Origin: Erwinia aphidicola
GTDB lineage: Bacteria > Pseudomonadota > Gammaproteobacteria > Enterobacterales > Enterobacteriaceae
Reading direction: 5' to 3'
DNA length: 64,000 nt
Assembly: GCF_014773485.1 (NCBI RefSeq)
Contig: NZ_JACXBP010000009.1
Span: 186,001-250,000, forward strand
Below, one piece after another: positions 1 to 8,911 of this stretch. How positions within the stretch are numbered: position 1 is the stretch's first letter; the number at the start of each line of letters is the position of its first letter. Below the pieces are notes generated by a model, which was not told the origin of the DNA, made no database searches, and was given only the letters and a program-made list of their open reading frames with translations. The translations under genes were made by a program, and so were the position numbers.

Positions 1-605
1 AGGCTGCCGCTGACCACTTTGCTGTCGGCGTGCTTGCGCACCATGTTAACCGAGGCGGAAGGGTTGCCGGAGCCGAGCGACAGGGCGTTAGCGCCGCGCA
101 CGATCTCAATACGGTCGTAAATGGCGGTGTCGGATTGGGCGTCGCCGAGGTCCCACACATCCTGCACCACGGTCGGAACGCCGTCGAACAGATAGTTGTT
201 GATCAGAAAGCCGCGTGAATAGTAGTTCGCGCGGTCGGAGTCGATATTCGAGGCGGACACGCCGGTGGTATTGTTCAGCACTTCGCCGATGCTGTGCAGG
301 GCCTGGTCCTGAATTCGCTGTTTGCTGATGATGCTGACCGACTGCGGGATATCGCGCAGCGCCAGCGTCATTTTGGTGCCGGCGGTCGTTACCGGCACGC
401 TGTAGTCCGCTGCGGCCTGTGCTGCCGGGCTGCTGGCGGTGTTAGCTTCCACGGTCAGCGTTTCACTCTGCGCGGTTTCCGCTGCCAGTGCCGGATGCAG
501 TGCAGAAATCACCAGTAACGCGGCGACGGAGGGGGTGAAAATGCGCTGAGCGGATAATGACGTAGCGGGTGTTTTATTCGTGAATTCAGGACGAGAAAAC
601 AGCAC
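1..605 (-). CDS. TonB-dependent siderophore receptor (N-terminal part, cut by window edge)
   Basis: Reading the minus strand from a GTG at 605 gives an open frame of 201 codons running off the window. It begins with a long signal peptide whose hydrophobic core (PSVAALLVISALHPALA) ends near residue 41. Next comes a segment with TLTVEA, typical of a TonB box (about residues 48-53), and then the plug domain: DIPQSVSIISKQRI, LNNTTGV, a YYSRGF segment, and YDRIEIVRGANAL with GSGNPSASVNMVRK. This is the FhuE/FpvA-like pattern of outer-membrane ferric-siderophore receptors. GTG is the only sensible start; a GAGG ribosome-binding site lies 7 bases upstream. The barrel and the ligand specificity lie outside the window, so no gene name is given. 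Confidence 0.88.
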   Translation of the reverse strand, partial: MLFSRPEFTNKTPATSLSAQRIFTPSVAALLVISALHPALAAETAQSETLTVEANTASSPAAQAAADYSVPVTTAGTKMTLALRDIPQSVSIISKQRIQDQALHSIGEVLNNTTGVSASNIDSDRANYYSRGFLINNYLFDGVPTVVQDVWDLGDAQSDTAIYDRIEIVRGANALSLGSGNPSASVNMVRKHADSKVVSGS

Positions 606-770
606 GGTAATTCCTCGGATAACTCGATAGTTTTAATTAATTTCCTGCACCGGACATGAAAAATTTACCGAATATCCCTGAGCGGTAGAGTCTCTGAACT
701 GAATCCCTGATGACGCGGTGAGGTCCACTGGCGTGCAATCCAGACCACTGTTGGCCTGTAATGTTAAAGC

Positions 771-790
771 AAATGAGAACTATATGTATT
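771..790 (-). promoter_or_regulatory. possible Fur-like site upstream of the siderophore receptor
   Basis: The AT-rich stretch AAATGAGAACTATATGTATT resembles one half of a Fur box (AATGAGAA) and lies about 170 bp upstream of the receptor start. Dyad symmetry is poor. The call rests mainly on the expectation that a siderophore receptor is iron-regulated. Confidence 0.3.
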
Positions 791-864
791 TAGCATTGCG
801 ATGTAAATAAATATTACAGGGGGACGGGAATGCTATCGGGGGGAGGGAGTTAGGGGGATAAAAC

Positions 865-890
865 GGGCCGACCGAAAAAAAGGTCGGCCC
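865..890. repeat. T-loop hairpin (class B) downstream of ahr, probable terminator
   Basis: GGGCCGACC pairs perfectly with GGTCGGCCC around an A-rich loop, which reads as T-rich on the minus strand. It follows the ahr stop codon by 28 bp and matches the class B hairpins at 15.6, 19.4, 28.0, 49.9 and 52.2 kb. Confidence 0.7.
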
Positions 891-917
891 CGACGATTCA
901 CCTGACGGTGAAACCGA

Positions 918-1934
918 TTAAAAATCGGCTTTCAACACCACGCGGAAATTGGCTTTCCCGGCGCGGACGTGGTCCAGCGCATCGTTGATTTTCGACATCG
1001 GGAAGAACTCCACGTGCGGCGCGATATCGCGGCGTGCCGCCAGCTTCAGCAGCGAACGCAGCTGGCCCGGGGAGCCGGTGGAAGAACCGGTCACGGCTTT
1101 GTCGCCCATGATCAGGTCAAACGCGCCTACTTCGATCGGCTTCATCACGGCACCGACGGTGTGGAACTTGCCTTTTGGCGCCAGCGCGGTGAAGTACGGC
1201 TTCCAGTCGAGATCGACGGCAACGGTGCTGAGGATCAGGTCGAAACGGCCTGCCTGAGACTTCAGCGCTTCCGGATCGCGGCTGTTGACCACTTCGTCGG
1301 CGCCCATATCGAGAATCGACTGCTTTTTGTTCGGTGTGGAGCTGAACGCCACCACTTCGGCACCCATGGCGCGCAGGATCTTAATCGCGATGTGGCCCAG
1401 GCCACCAATGCCAATAACACCGACGCGGCTGGTAGCGGTGATGTTGCTCATCAGCAGCGGTTTAAATACGGTGATGCCACCGCACAGCAGCGGACCGGCG
1501 CTGGCCGCATCCAGGCTTTCCGGTAATGGGATCACCCACTGCCAGTCGGCACGCAGCTTCTCGGCAAAACCGCCGTGGTTGAGGATAGTTGGCGTGCTGC
1601 CGTTCTGGCAGTTGACCTGCTCGCCGTTGATGCAGGCATCGCAGTGCTGGCAGCTTTTTGCCGTCCAGCCAATGCCGACGCGCTGGCCAACCTTCAGGCC
1701 TTTGTCTTGTGCCGCTTCACCAAGCGCGGAAACGCGGCCGATCACTTCGTGGCCGGCAATGGTTGGGTACTGGGAAATACCCCATTCGTTGTCGATCATC
1801 GACAGGTCAGAATGGCAGACGCCGCAGTATTCCACTTCGACTTCAACTTCCTCTGCGCTCAGCGCAGCCGCGTCGTACTCATACAGTTCCAGAGCCTGGC
1901 CTGCTTTCATTGCCGCGTAGCTTTTGATTTTCAC
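918..1934 (-). CDS. ahr: NADPH-dependent zinc aldehyde reductase Ahr (YjgB)
   Basis: A 338-residue zinc-type medium-chain dehydrogenase. Catalytic zinc ligands sit in YCGVCHSD (Cys37) and GHEVIG. The structural zinc cysteines are in [15 protein letters not shown] (about 96-110). The Rossmann motif GIGGLG is near residue 175. The close match to E. coli Ahr/YjgB includes [11 protein letters not shown] and the C-terminus RVVLKADF. The family reduces a broad range of aldehydes in the cytoplasm. The start is GTG at 1934, preceded by GAGGT at proper spacing. It stands alone, ending in the hairpin at 865-890. Confidence 0.93.
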   Translation of the reverse strand: MKIKSYAAMKAGQALELYEYDAAALSAEEVEVEVEYCGVCHSDLSMIDNEWGISQYPTIAGHEVIGRVSALGEAAQDKGLKVGQRVGIGWTAKSCQHCDACINGEQVNCQNGSTPTILNHGGFAEKLRADWQWVIPLPESLDAASAGPLLCGGITVFKPLLMSNITATSRVGVIGIGGLGHIAIKILRAMGAEVVAFSSTPNKKQSILDMGADEVVNSRDPEALKSQAGRFDLILSTVAVDLDWKPYFTALAPKGKFHTVGAVMKPIEVGAFDLIMGDKAVTGSSTGSPGQLRSLLKLAARRDIAPHVEFFPMSKINDALDHVRAGKANFRVVLKADF

Positions 1935-2069
1935 GTTATTACCTCAGATTCAGTTTTCCATCAGGGGAGAAGTGTAGCTGCTCGGGCGGTAAAAGTGAGC
2001 GTTTCGCCGCACGTAAGGTTTATCTGAAGGGCTGACTGCGGGGAAAGTGGGCAAATGCAGGATAAAAAA

Positions 2070-2134
2070 GGGGCGAGGCATGCCTCACCCCTACCACTTC
2101 GCACGATCGTGGTAGCAGCCGGGCATGCCCGGCC
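2070..2134. repeat. pair of class A palindromes (GCATGC core)
   Basis: Two palindromes lie about 27 bp apart: GGGGCGAGGCATGCCTCACCCC, one mismatch in the outer arm, and GCCGGGCATGCCCGGC at 2118-2133. They sit just past the proP stop codon, between proP and ahr. The first is followed by CTACC, the edge sequence shared by many copies in the window. Confidence 0.75.
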
Positions 2135-2142
2135 CGTAACGA

Positions 2143-3648
2143 TTACTCGTTGATACGCGGATGCTGATCCACCAGGCGGGAGCGCTTGGCTTCCAGCTCG
2201 GCGATCTGCTCGCTGATATCTTCGATTTTGTGCTCGATGTTGTCGTGGTGTTCCTGCAGGATCTCTTTGGCTTCTGCCATATCAGAGGCTGCCGGAGTGG
2301 CACCGCGCAGCGGCATATTGGCCGTTTCCTTCATCATGATGCCGGTGATTAAACCAATCACCGCCACCACCATCAGGTAGTAAGCCGGCATATACAGATT
2401 GCTGGTCGCTTCTACCAGCCATGCGGCGGCAGTTGGCGTCAGGCCGGCAATCAGCACCGAGATGTTGAAGGCGCTGGCCAGCGCGCTGTAGCGGATATGC
2501 GTTGGGAACATCGCCGGCAGTGAGGAAGCCATCACGCCGGTGAAGCAGTTGAGGATCACCGCCAGAATCAGCAGACCGGCAAAAATCAGCCCCATCACGC
2601 CGCTGTTAATCAGCATAAAGCAAGGCACTGCCAGCAGCAGCAGCGCGACACTGCCGATAATCACGAACGGACGACGGCCAAACTTATCGCTCATCAGGCC
2701 CATAACGGGCTGGACAAACAGCATACCCAGCATGATGGCGATGATGATCATCACGCCATGGTCTTCCGAGTAGTGCAGATTATGCGACAGGTAGCTCGGC
2801 ATGTAGGTCAGCAGCATGTAGTAGGTGACGTTGGTGGCAATCACCAGACCGATACAGGCCAGCAGGCTTTTCCAGTGTTTGGTGGCAATCTCTTTGAACG
2901 AGACTTTCGGGCCGTCGGCCAGGCCTTCACGGTCGCCCTGCTCCAGTTTATCCACGTGCTGCTGGAACGCCGGGGTCTCTTCCAGCGCATGGCGCAGGTA
3001 AAGGCCGATGATGCCCAGCGGCAGCGCAACGAAGAACGGAATACGCCAGCCCCAGTCGAGGAAGTTCGCTTCACCGATAACGGCTGAAATCAGCACCACC
3101 AGTCCGGCACCGAGCACGAAACCGGCAATTGAACCGAAGTCCAGCCAGCTGCCCATAAATCCACGCTTACGGTCCGGTGAGTATTCGGCAACGAAGATTG
3201 AAGCCCCGGTGTATTCACCGCCGACCGAGAAGCCCTGTGCCATTTTGCACAGCAGCAGCAGGATCGGTGCCCAGATGCCAATGGAGGCATAGGACGGGAT
3301 CAGCCCGATACAGAAGGTACTGACTGACATAATGATGATGGTGATCGACAGGATTTTCTGACGACCATACTTATCGCCCAGAGCGCCAAAGAACAGGCCG
3401 CCTAATGGACGGATCAGGAAGGGAACGGAGAAGGTCGCCAGGGCGGCAATCATCTGTGTGCCCGGGTCAGCTCCCGGGAAGAATACCTGGCCCAATGCAT
3501 AGGCCACAAAGCCGTAAACGCCGAAATCAAACCACTCCATCGCGTTGCCGAGTGAGGCCGCGGTAATGGCTTTACGTAATTTGGTGTCATCAATAATGGT
3601 GACGTCTTTAATCCCAATAGGCTTAACACGCTTCCTACGTAGCTTCAT
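2143..3648 (-). CDS. proP: Osmoprotectant/proton symporter ProP
   Basis: A 501-residue major facilitator of the metabolite:H+ symporter family that takes up proline, glycine betaine and ectoine under osmotic stress. It matches E. coli ProP almost throughout: SLGNAMEWFDFGVYGF near the start, GDKYGRQKIL, and DKFGRRPF in the second half. It keeps the long cytoplasmic C-terminal coiled coil (about 455-501: EAKEILQEHHDNIEHKIEDI, AELEAKRSRL, ending QHPRINE) that tunes the osmotic threshold. A GTG at 3657 is in frame, but ATG at 3648 is preferred: it has CAGGGTG 6 bases upstream and aligns with the E. coli N-terminus. Confidence 0.96.
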   Translation of the reverse strand: MKLRRKRVKPIGIKDVTIIDDTKLRKAITAASLGNAMEWFDFGVYGFVAYALGQVFFPGADPGTQMIAALATFSVPFLIRPLGGLFFGALGDKYGRQKILSITIIIMSVSTFCIGLIPSYASIGIWAPILLLLCKMAQGFSVGGEYTGASIFVAEYSPDRKRGFMGSWLDFGSIAGFVLGAGLVVLISAVIGEANFLDWGWRIPFFVALPLGIIGLYLRHALEETPAFQQHVDKLEQGDREGLADGPKVSFKEIATKHWKSLLACIGLVIATNVTYYMLLTYMPSYLSHNLHYSEDHGVMIIIAIMLGMLFVQPVMGLMSDKFGRRPFVIIGSVALLLLAVPCFMLINSGVMGLIFAGLLILAVILNCFTGVMASSLPAMFPTHIRYSALASAFNISVLIAGLTPTAAAWLVEATSNLYMPAYYLMVVAVIGLITGIMMKETANMPLRGATPAASDMAEAKEILQEHHDNIEHKIEDISEQIAELEAKRSRLVDQHPRINE

Positions 3649-3941
3649 ATAAAACACCCTGTAATTATCTGTTTCACAAATAAAAATTCACACGACAAAG
3701 GTCAGGCCCGCGCTGTCTGCCTGACCGGTCACGGGTGAAAAACCTACAGCAAAATGCGCCATCGTCAGCCATGCAGAAACGTTGCATGTAGCACGTCCGC
3801 GCACTTTGCCCGCATACAGTATATCTGTTCCTGGCGAGGTCACATAATTTCGCTCAGAAACAGCGGGGGGAGGGATGACGACTAACGGCATTTTCCCCCC
3901 GGGAACTGGGGTGAACCTTCCGCGGCTGGCGTCAGTAGAGG
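3649..3941. other. proP upstream region
   Basis: About 290 bp between proP and the downstream end of the EAL gene. It should carry the proP promoter(s), but no -35/-10 pair, Fis site or CRP site stands out. A 67-codon minus-strand frame here shows no domain or ribosome-binding site and is not called. Confidence 0.4.
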
Positions 3942-5504
3942 TTATCGCGGCTTATTCTCCTGCTGCTTAACCCAGTTGAGCAGCGCGGCATTGTCCAGCG
4001 GGCGGGCGTAGTAAAAGCCCTGGATAAACGCCACCCCCTGTTTTTTCAGGTATTCAAGCTGCATCGCATTTTCCACGCCTTCTGCCACCACCTCCAGCGC
4101 CAGACGGTGCGACAGCTGAATAATGGCGTCCAGCACCGGCGTTTCGCCATCAACCGCTTCAATCGCATTGACGAACCCTTTATCAATCTTCAGATAGTCG
4201 ATCGGGAAGGTTTGCAGATAGCTCAGCGAGCAGTGACCGGTGCCGAAATCGTCGATTGCCACGTGCATCCCTTCCTGACGCAGCTCGGCCAGCTTGCGCG
4301 CCACCTCGGCGCCGTCGACGATCAGGCTGCGCTCGGTCAACTCCAGCGTAATCGCCAGTTGCAGATGCGCGACGCTGGCAGCGAACTGGCGAATGTCGCT
4401 AACGAACGCCTCATGCTGTAAATGCTCTGCCGCCACGTTAATACCGATATGAAATCCTGGCGACACTTGCCAGCTGGCGCAGTCTTTACTCACTAACGCC
4501 AACAGATGGCGGGTGAGCGGAACGATCATGCCTTCCTGTTCGGCGGCGGCGATAAAGATATCCGGGCGCACCCAGCTGCCGTCGGAGCGCTGCCAGCGCA
4601 TCAGCGCTTCGGCTCCGGCCAGCGATTCAGTTTGCAGATTCATCACCGGCTGATAATTTACCGAGAACTCACCGCGGCTAATGGCGCGGCGAATTTCATC
4701 ACCCCACGAGCTTTTCCGCTTCAGCCAGCTGCTGGTCAGGGCCATAAACAGCAGCGAGAGGATAATTGCCATCGGCAGGAAGGTGAACAACACCTGCCGC
4801 CAGCTTAGCAGCGCTTCAGAGCGCGGGGCGGTAATGCTGATGGCAATCGGGTAACGCTCAGAGCTACGGCGGTAGATGCTGTTACCGAGGATACCGGGCC
4901 GATCGTTCTGCATTTCACCGCTAATAATGCGGTAGCCACCGCCAAAACGCATGGCGATATGGTAGCCGTGGCGGGTACCGGCAGCCTGCATAACATCTAT
5001 CAGATACTGACCATCCACCACGGCATAAGTACCGAAGCCGTTGGGGATTTCACGCATAAACACCACTGCCGGACGGTCCTGGACGCCGAAAGTCCCCGCC
5101 ACCGACAGGCTCCACCAGGCTTTACGCAGGGCCGGCATCGGTTGACGCATCATGGTTTCCAGCGTGCCCTGGGTATCGCCGAAGGCCGAGGAGCAGAATA
5201 CGGTGTCATCCTGCGTTACGCCGACGGAACGGAAATAGGGGTACAGCGTGCCAAATTGCTGAAGCTTGAACTTAATCTCGTTACAGCTGCGGTTATTGAA
5301 CTGGCGCAGGCGGTCAGACATATTCCACGCCATATCGCTGATATGTTCCGCCTGGCTTAGCAGCATGGAGGCGGTGACCTCCTGCTGACGTTTCACCGCC
5401 TGGCGCGCCTCAATAAAGGTGAAGATCAGGCACAGGATCAGCGGCAGCAGCCCGGCGATGACCAGCCATAAACGCTCATACTTTGGCTTTATGATTGCTT
5501 GCAA
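3942..5504 (-). CDS. CSS-domain EAL cyclic-di-GMP phosphodiesterase (Pde family)
   Basis: A 520-residue inner-membrane protein. TM helix 1 is about 11-30. The periplasmic CSS domain (about 35-235) has its redox-sensing cysteines at Cys74 and Cys104, the latter in CSS at 104-106. TM helix 2 is about 236-258, and the cytoplasmic EAL domain follows. Catalytic signatures look intact: E299-A-L, N356, LTE (E391), D418-D419 in DDFGTG, K442 and AEGVE (E475). It should therefore hydrolyse c-di-GMP to pGpG; there is no GGDEF domain. In the family, the CSS disulfide state controls activity and proteolysis. The start is TTG at 5504 with AGGGG upstream; no ATG fits. It is one of the E. coli PdeB/C/G-type paralogues, but which one cannot be said. 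Confidence 0.9.
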   Translation of the reverse strand: MQAIIKPKYERLWLVIAGLLPLILCLIFTFIEARQAVKRQQEVTASMLLSQAEHISDMAWNMSDRLRQFNNRSCNEIKFKLQQFGTLYPYFRSVGVTQDDTVFCSSAFGDTQGTLETMMRQPMPALRKAWWSLSVAGTFGVQDRPAVVFMREIPNGFGTYAVVDGQYLIDVMQAAGTRHGYHIAMRFGGGYRIISGEMQNDRPGILGNSIYRRSSERYPIAISITAPRSEALLSWRQVLFTFLPMAIILSLLFMALTSSWLKRKSSWGDEIRRAISRGEFSVNYQPVMNLQTESLAGAEALMRWQRSDGSWVRPDIFIAAAEQEGMIVPLTRHLLALVSKDCASWQVSPGFHIGINVAAEHLQHEAFVSDIRQFAASVAHLQLAITLELTERSLIVDGAEVARKLAELRQEGMHVAIDDFGTGHCSLSYLQTFPIDYLKIDKGFVNAIEAVDGETPVLDAIIQLSHRLALEVVAEGVENAMQLEYLKKQGVAFIQGFYYARPLDNAALLNWVKQQENKPR

Positions 5505-5735
5505 GCTGATCCCCTGTGGGCGCGGAAGGGCGCACGAATAGTCCGCAATGGCGGAAAATGGTCGGTTTTACACCGCATGTTATCAAGTAATTATCGACAC
5601 CCTGCATTAAACAATTAAAAAATTTGCATAACAAATATGAATACTGCCAGTAAATGCCAGAAAGAGGCGAGAAGCCTTGTCGCCGCCGACAGGCAGGCGT
5701 AGTTTGGTTTTTTCGCGAGATGAAAGGGCAAGATA

Positions 5736-6065
5736 ATGAAGATGAGCGACATTCCTTTTGGCACCACGGCCTGGTCAGCATTGGAAGCGACGGAACATCC
5801 GGGTGAGAAGGGCACGGCATGGTGGCGCACGCAGCAGTTTGGCGCGGTGCGGGTGAGGATGGTGGAGTACACCGCAGGTTACCTGGCCGACCACTGGTGC
5901 AGTAAAGGCCATATCCTGCTGTGCCTCTCCGGCGAGCTGCATACCGAGCTGAAAGATGGGCGCGTTTTTACCCTGACGGCGGGCATGAGTTACCAGGTGG
6001 CGGATAATGCGGAAGCGCACCGCTCGTGGACTGACAACGGTGCGCATCTGTTTATCGTCGACTGA
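5736..6065 (+). CDS. DHCW-type small cupin protein
   Basis: A 109-residue single-domain cupin. The signature ADHWCSKGH (about 51-59) supplies likely metal ligands, followed by the barrel segments ILLCLSGELHTELKDGR and a second strand set with HRSWTDNGAHLFIVD. The family is widespread but has no known reaction. The ATG lies 11 bases after AGGGCAAG. It stands alone, converging on uxuA. The frame ends at a TGA that coincides with the edge of an ERIC element (6063-6176). Confidence 0.8.
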   Translation: MKMSDIPFGTTAWSALEATEHPGEKGTAWWRTQQFGAVRVRMVEYTAGYLADHWCSKGHILLCLSGELHTELKDGRVFTLTAGMSYQVADNAEAHRSWTDNGAHLFIVD

Positions 6066-6176
6066 CCCGCCATACTACAAGCCGCAGATGCGTTGGCTGC
6101 GTTCACCTACCCCGCTTACAGTGCGGGGATGCGTGAATTTGCCGCCCTCCTGCCGCCCAAACTATTTCGCGTCAGA
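6063..6176 (-). repeat. ERIC element spanning the cupin-uxuA junction
   Basis: Read on the minus strand, this matches the ERIC consensus at both ends: AAATAGTT, GCAGGAGGGCGGCAA and ATCCCC on one side; GGTGAACGCAGCCAACGCA, CTTGTAGTATG and GCGGGT on the other. The central stem (CCCCGC/GCGGGG at 6110-6128, enclosed by TTCAC/GTGAA) is shorter than in the 127-bp consensus. The element occupies the whole space between two convergent genes. It contains the uxuA stop codon and touches the cupin stop codon. The hairpin may serve as a shared terminator. Confidence 0.85.
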
Positions 6177-7355
6177 ATTAAAGAAGATCTGCTTCAGCGC
6201 CAGCTCGACGCCGCGAATTTCCGCCAGCCCTTTCAGACGACCAATCGCCGAATAGCCCGGGTTGGTTTTTTTATGCAGGTCGTCGAGCATCTGGTGGCCG
6301 TGGTCCGGGCGCAGCGGAATAGCACGCTGATTACCGCTGCGGCGGCGCCTCTGCTCCTCGGCCAGAATCACCTTGATCACCCCCACCATATCGACATCCC
6401 CCGCCAGGTGCGCGGCCTCATGGAAACTGTTGGGGTTCTCTTCGCGTTTGGTCGAGCGCAGATGAGCAAAGTGGATGCGGTCGGCAAAGGTCTCCGCCAT
6501 CTTCACCAGGTCGTTATCCGCGCGAACGCCGTAAGAGCCGGTGCAGAAGGTAAAGCCGTTGTTTACGCTGTCAACGGTCTCTTTCAGCCACTGCATATCC
6601 TCAATGGTGGAGACAATGCGCGGCAGGCCGAGAATGGGGCGCGGTGGATCGTCCGGGTGCACCGCCAGGACAATGCCCGCTTCCGTCGCTACCGGCACGA
6701 TAGCGCGTAAAAACTCCGCCATATGCTCGCGCAGTTTGGCGTGGTCGATACCGTCATACTGCGACAGCTGCGCCTGGAACTGCTCCAGCGTGTAACCCTC
6801 TTCGGCACCCGGCAGCCCGGCAATAATGTTGCGCGTCAGGGTCTCGACCTGCTGCGCGCTCATCGCCTTAAAGTACGCTGCGGCCTGCTGCTGCTCGTCC
6901 GCGCTGTAATCCTGCGCCGCGTTCGGGCGCTGCAGGATATGCAGCTCGAAGGCGGCAAAGGCGATATGGTCGAAGCGCAGCGCTTTCGCCCCATCCGGCA
7001 GCGCCCAGCCGAGGTCGGTGCGCGTCCAGTCCAGCACCGGCATAAAGTTGTAGCACACGGTGTCGATGCCGCAGGCGCCAAGGTTGCGCAGCGACTGCTG
7101 ATAGTTGGCGATGTACTGTTTGTAGTCGCCGCGCTGGGTTTTGATCGACTCGTGGATCGGCACGCTCTCGACCACGGACCACACCAGGCCCTTCTCCGCC
7201 AGCAGCGCCTGACGCGCTTTGATCTCCTCCACTGGCCACACTTCGCCGTTAGGGATATGGTGCAGAGCGGTGACGATGCCCGTGGCTCCCGCCTGGCGGG
7301 CATCATCCAGCGATACCGGGTCTTTAGGGCCGTACCAGCGCCATGTATGTTCCAT
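6162..7355 (-). CDS. uxuA: D-mannonate dehydratase UxuA
   Basis: A 397-residue TIM-barrel enzyme that dehydrates D-mannonate to 2-keto-3-deoxygluconate in the glucuronate branch of hexuronate catabolism. Recognisable features are [16 protein letters not shown] at the N-terminus, [25 protein letters not shown], the metal-binding region [17 protein letters not shown] and the C-terminal PLRPDHGH. The length matches E. coli UxuA (394). The ATG follows GGAGAA. It probably shares a transcript with the MFS gene upstream (13-bp gap). No uxuB is nearby. The last few codons (SDAK) lie inside an ERIC element, which also supplies the TAG stop. Confidence 0.95.
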   Translation of the reverse strand: MEHTWRWYGPKDPVSLDDARQAGATGIVTALHHIPNGEVWPVEEIKARQALLAEKGLVWSVVESVPIHESIKTQRGDYKQYIANYQQSLRNLGACGIDTVCYNFMPVLDWTRTDLGWALPDGAKALRFDHIAFAAFELHILQRPNAAQDYSADEQQQAAAYFKAMSAQQVETLTRNIIAGLPGAEEGYTLEQFQAQLSQYDGIDHAKLREHMAEFLRAIVPVATEAGIVLAVHPDDPPRPILGLPRIVSTIEDMQWLKETVDSVNNGFTFCTGSYGVRADNDLVKMAETFADRIHFAHLRSTKREENPNSFHEAAHLAGDVDMVGVIKVILAEEQRRRRSGNQRAIPLRPDHGHQMLDDLHKKTNPGYSAIGRLKGLAEIRGVELALKQIFFNSDAK

Positions 7356-7368
7356 GAGTTCTCCTTAA

Positions 7369-8658
7369 TTAGTCTGTAATCGGATCTTTTACGATAAAGA
7401 AATAGGCCAGCGCCCCGGCAAAGGTCACGCAGGAGCAGATCACCAGCGCCATATTGAACGAGCCGGTGGTGTCGACCACCCAGCCGGTGACAATTGGCGC
7501 GAATGAGGCGCAGATAAAGCTGCCGAAGTTCTGAATACTGCTGACCGAGGCCACCATGCGCGACGGCGCCATCACCTGCACCAGCCCCCAGGCTGAGGTG
7601 CCGGCAAAGTGGACAAAGAACAGCGCCAGGCTGATAAAGCCCACGGCCATGGCGGTGGAGGTGGACTGCACTACCAGCAGGGTACAGGCGGCGGAGCAGA
7701 CCAGGCCGAAGCAGATCAGCGCTTTACGGGTTTTTGCCAGCGCATAGCCGCGTCGCGCCAGGCGGTCGGCGACGGTGCCGTTGACCAGCATGCCGATGGA
7801 GCCAAACAGGAATGGGATTGCCGCCACCCAGCCGGTGCTCGCCAGGCTCAGCCCGCGCTCCGCCTGCAGATAGCCCGGCAGCCACGAGAGATAGAGCCAG
7901 CCGGTATAGTTGACCCCGCTGAAGCCGAGGATCATCCCCCACACCGTGCGCTTCTTAAATAGCGCCCCCCACTCCTTTAGCGACACGCGGGTTTTCTGCG
8001 ACGGCTGCGTGTCCTGGTCAAGATACTGCTGCTCTTCGCTGGTCAGGGCAAAGCGGTCGCGGTTGCGATACCAGGCCACCCAGCACAGCGCTACCGCCAC
8101 GCCCGCCACGCCGATAATCACAAACATCATGCGCCAGCCGAATGCCAGCATCAGCGCCACGAGGATCGGCGGGGCAAAGGCCTGGCCGAAGGTGGTGGAG
8201 GAGTTAAAAATGCCCATCGGCAGGCCGCGCTCGCGGGCGCTGAACCAGTCGTTGACCACTTTAACGCCGCTCGGCATAAACGGCGCTTCGCCGATGCCGA
8301 GGCCAATACGCAGCATAATAAAGTGGCTGAAGCTGTTCACTGCCCCGGCCATCGCCTGCATCACCGACCAGAACAGCAGGCCGCCGCCCAGCACGATGCG
8401 CGGACCAAAGCGGTCCAGCAGCAGGCCGCTCGGCAACTGCGAGATGCCGTAAGAGAGCGAGAAGGCGGAGAGCAGCACGCCGAATTCGGTGGCGGACAGC
8501 CCGAGATCGTTGCGGATCGCCGCGTTGGCGATCGACAGCGATCCGCGATCGAGAAAGTTAATGATCCCGGCGGTGAACAGCAGTATCAGCGATACGGTTT
8601 GTATCCGTTTGATACGGCTGGTTTTTTGTAGAGGTGTTGCAAAGGTAGAAACCGTCAT
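7369..8658 (-). CDS. MFS hexuronate/aldonate permease (anion:cation symporter family)
   Basis: A 429-residue, 12-helix permease of the ACS family (ExuT/GarP/LgoT type). It opens TVSLILLFTAGIINFLDRGSLSIAN, with the family motif LPSGLLLDRFGPRIV. GIGEAPFMPSGVKVVNDWF between TM4 and TM5 is typical of sugar-acid carriers. It is cotranscribed with uxuA and faces a FadR-type regulator, so glucuronate, mannonate or a related acid is the likely substrate; which one cannot be told. Longer in-frame starts exist upstream, but ATG at 8658 has AAGGA 7 bases before it and begins where homologues begin. Confidence 0.87.
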   Translation of the reverse strand: MTVSTFATPLQKTSRIKRIQTVSLILLFTAGIINFLDRGSLSIANAAIRNDLGLSATEFGVLLSAFSLSYGISQLPSGLLLDRFGPRIVLGGGLLFWSVMQAMAGAVNSFSHFIMLRIGLGIGEAPFMPSGVKVVNDWFSARERGLPMGIFNSSTTFGQAFAPPILVALMLAFGWRMMFVIIGVAGVAVALCWVAWYRNRDRFALTSEEQQYLDQDTQPSQKTRVSLKEWGALFKKRTVWGMILGFSGVNYTGWLYLSWLPGYLQAERGLSLASTGWVAAIPFLFGSIGMLVNGTVADRLARRGYALAKTRKALICFGLVCSAACTLLVVQSTSTAMAVGFISLALFFVHFAGTSAWGLVQVMAPSRMVASVSSIQNFGSFICASFAPIVTGWVVDTTGSFNMALVICSCVTFAGALAYFFIVKDPITD

Positions 8659-8716
8659 CGGTAATCCTTGCCGGCTCAGCGGCCGTTTATCGGTGTCGTT
8701 ATAGGATTTTCCGGCC

Positions 8717-8740
8717 CAGTGGTCAGGCCGCTGGACCAGA
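8717..8740. promoter_or_regulatory. candidate operator for the FadR-type regulator
   Basis: An imperfect inverted repeat, TGGTC-N8-GGACCA, lies between the divergent MFS and regulator genes. FadR-subfamily proteins typically bind TGGT-N3-ACCA-like sites; the spacing here is longer, so the call is weak. Confidence 0.3.
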
Positions 8741-8846
8741 GGATAAACGCTAATCACCTTACGGTTCCGTGATGGCGATCTCAGCACGGTAAATTTGGCG
8801 TGGGTTGGGTAGGGCAGACCCCTTCGTGCGTCGCGTGCGTTTGACG

Positions 8847-8866
8847 GGGCGAGGCATGCCTCGCCC
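8847..8866. repeat. class A palindrome
   Basis: The perfect 20-bp palindrome GGGCGAGGCATGCCTCGCCC lies between the divergent MFS and regulator genes. The same sequence recurs exactly at 44678 and 60524. Confidence 0.85.
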
Positions 8867-8911
8867 GGCTGTGATAAGCTCAGCGCATCACTTTCCCCGC
8901 CAGGAACAGGT

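Larger units (their letters stand above)
606..917. other. intergenic region between the receptor and ahr
   Basis: This 312-bp stretch holds the leader of the receptor gene, the AT-rich possible Fur-like site near 771-790, and a hairpin at 865-890 downstream of ahr. No further gene is visible. Confidence 0.6.

Noticed and set aside
3688..3891. 67-codon minus-strand frame upstream of proP
   Set aside because: No ribosome-binding site, no recognisable domain, and it covers the expected proP promoter.
5476..5820. 114-codon minus-strand frame between the EAL gene and the cupin gene
   Set aside because: Overlaps both genes, low-quality composition and no start signal; explained by GC-rich antisense reading.
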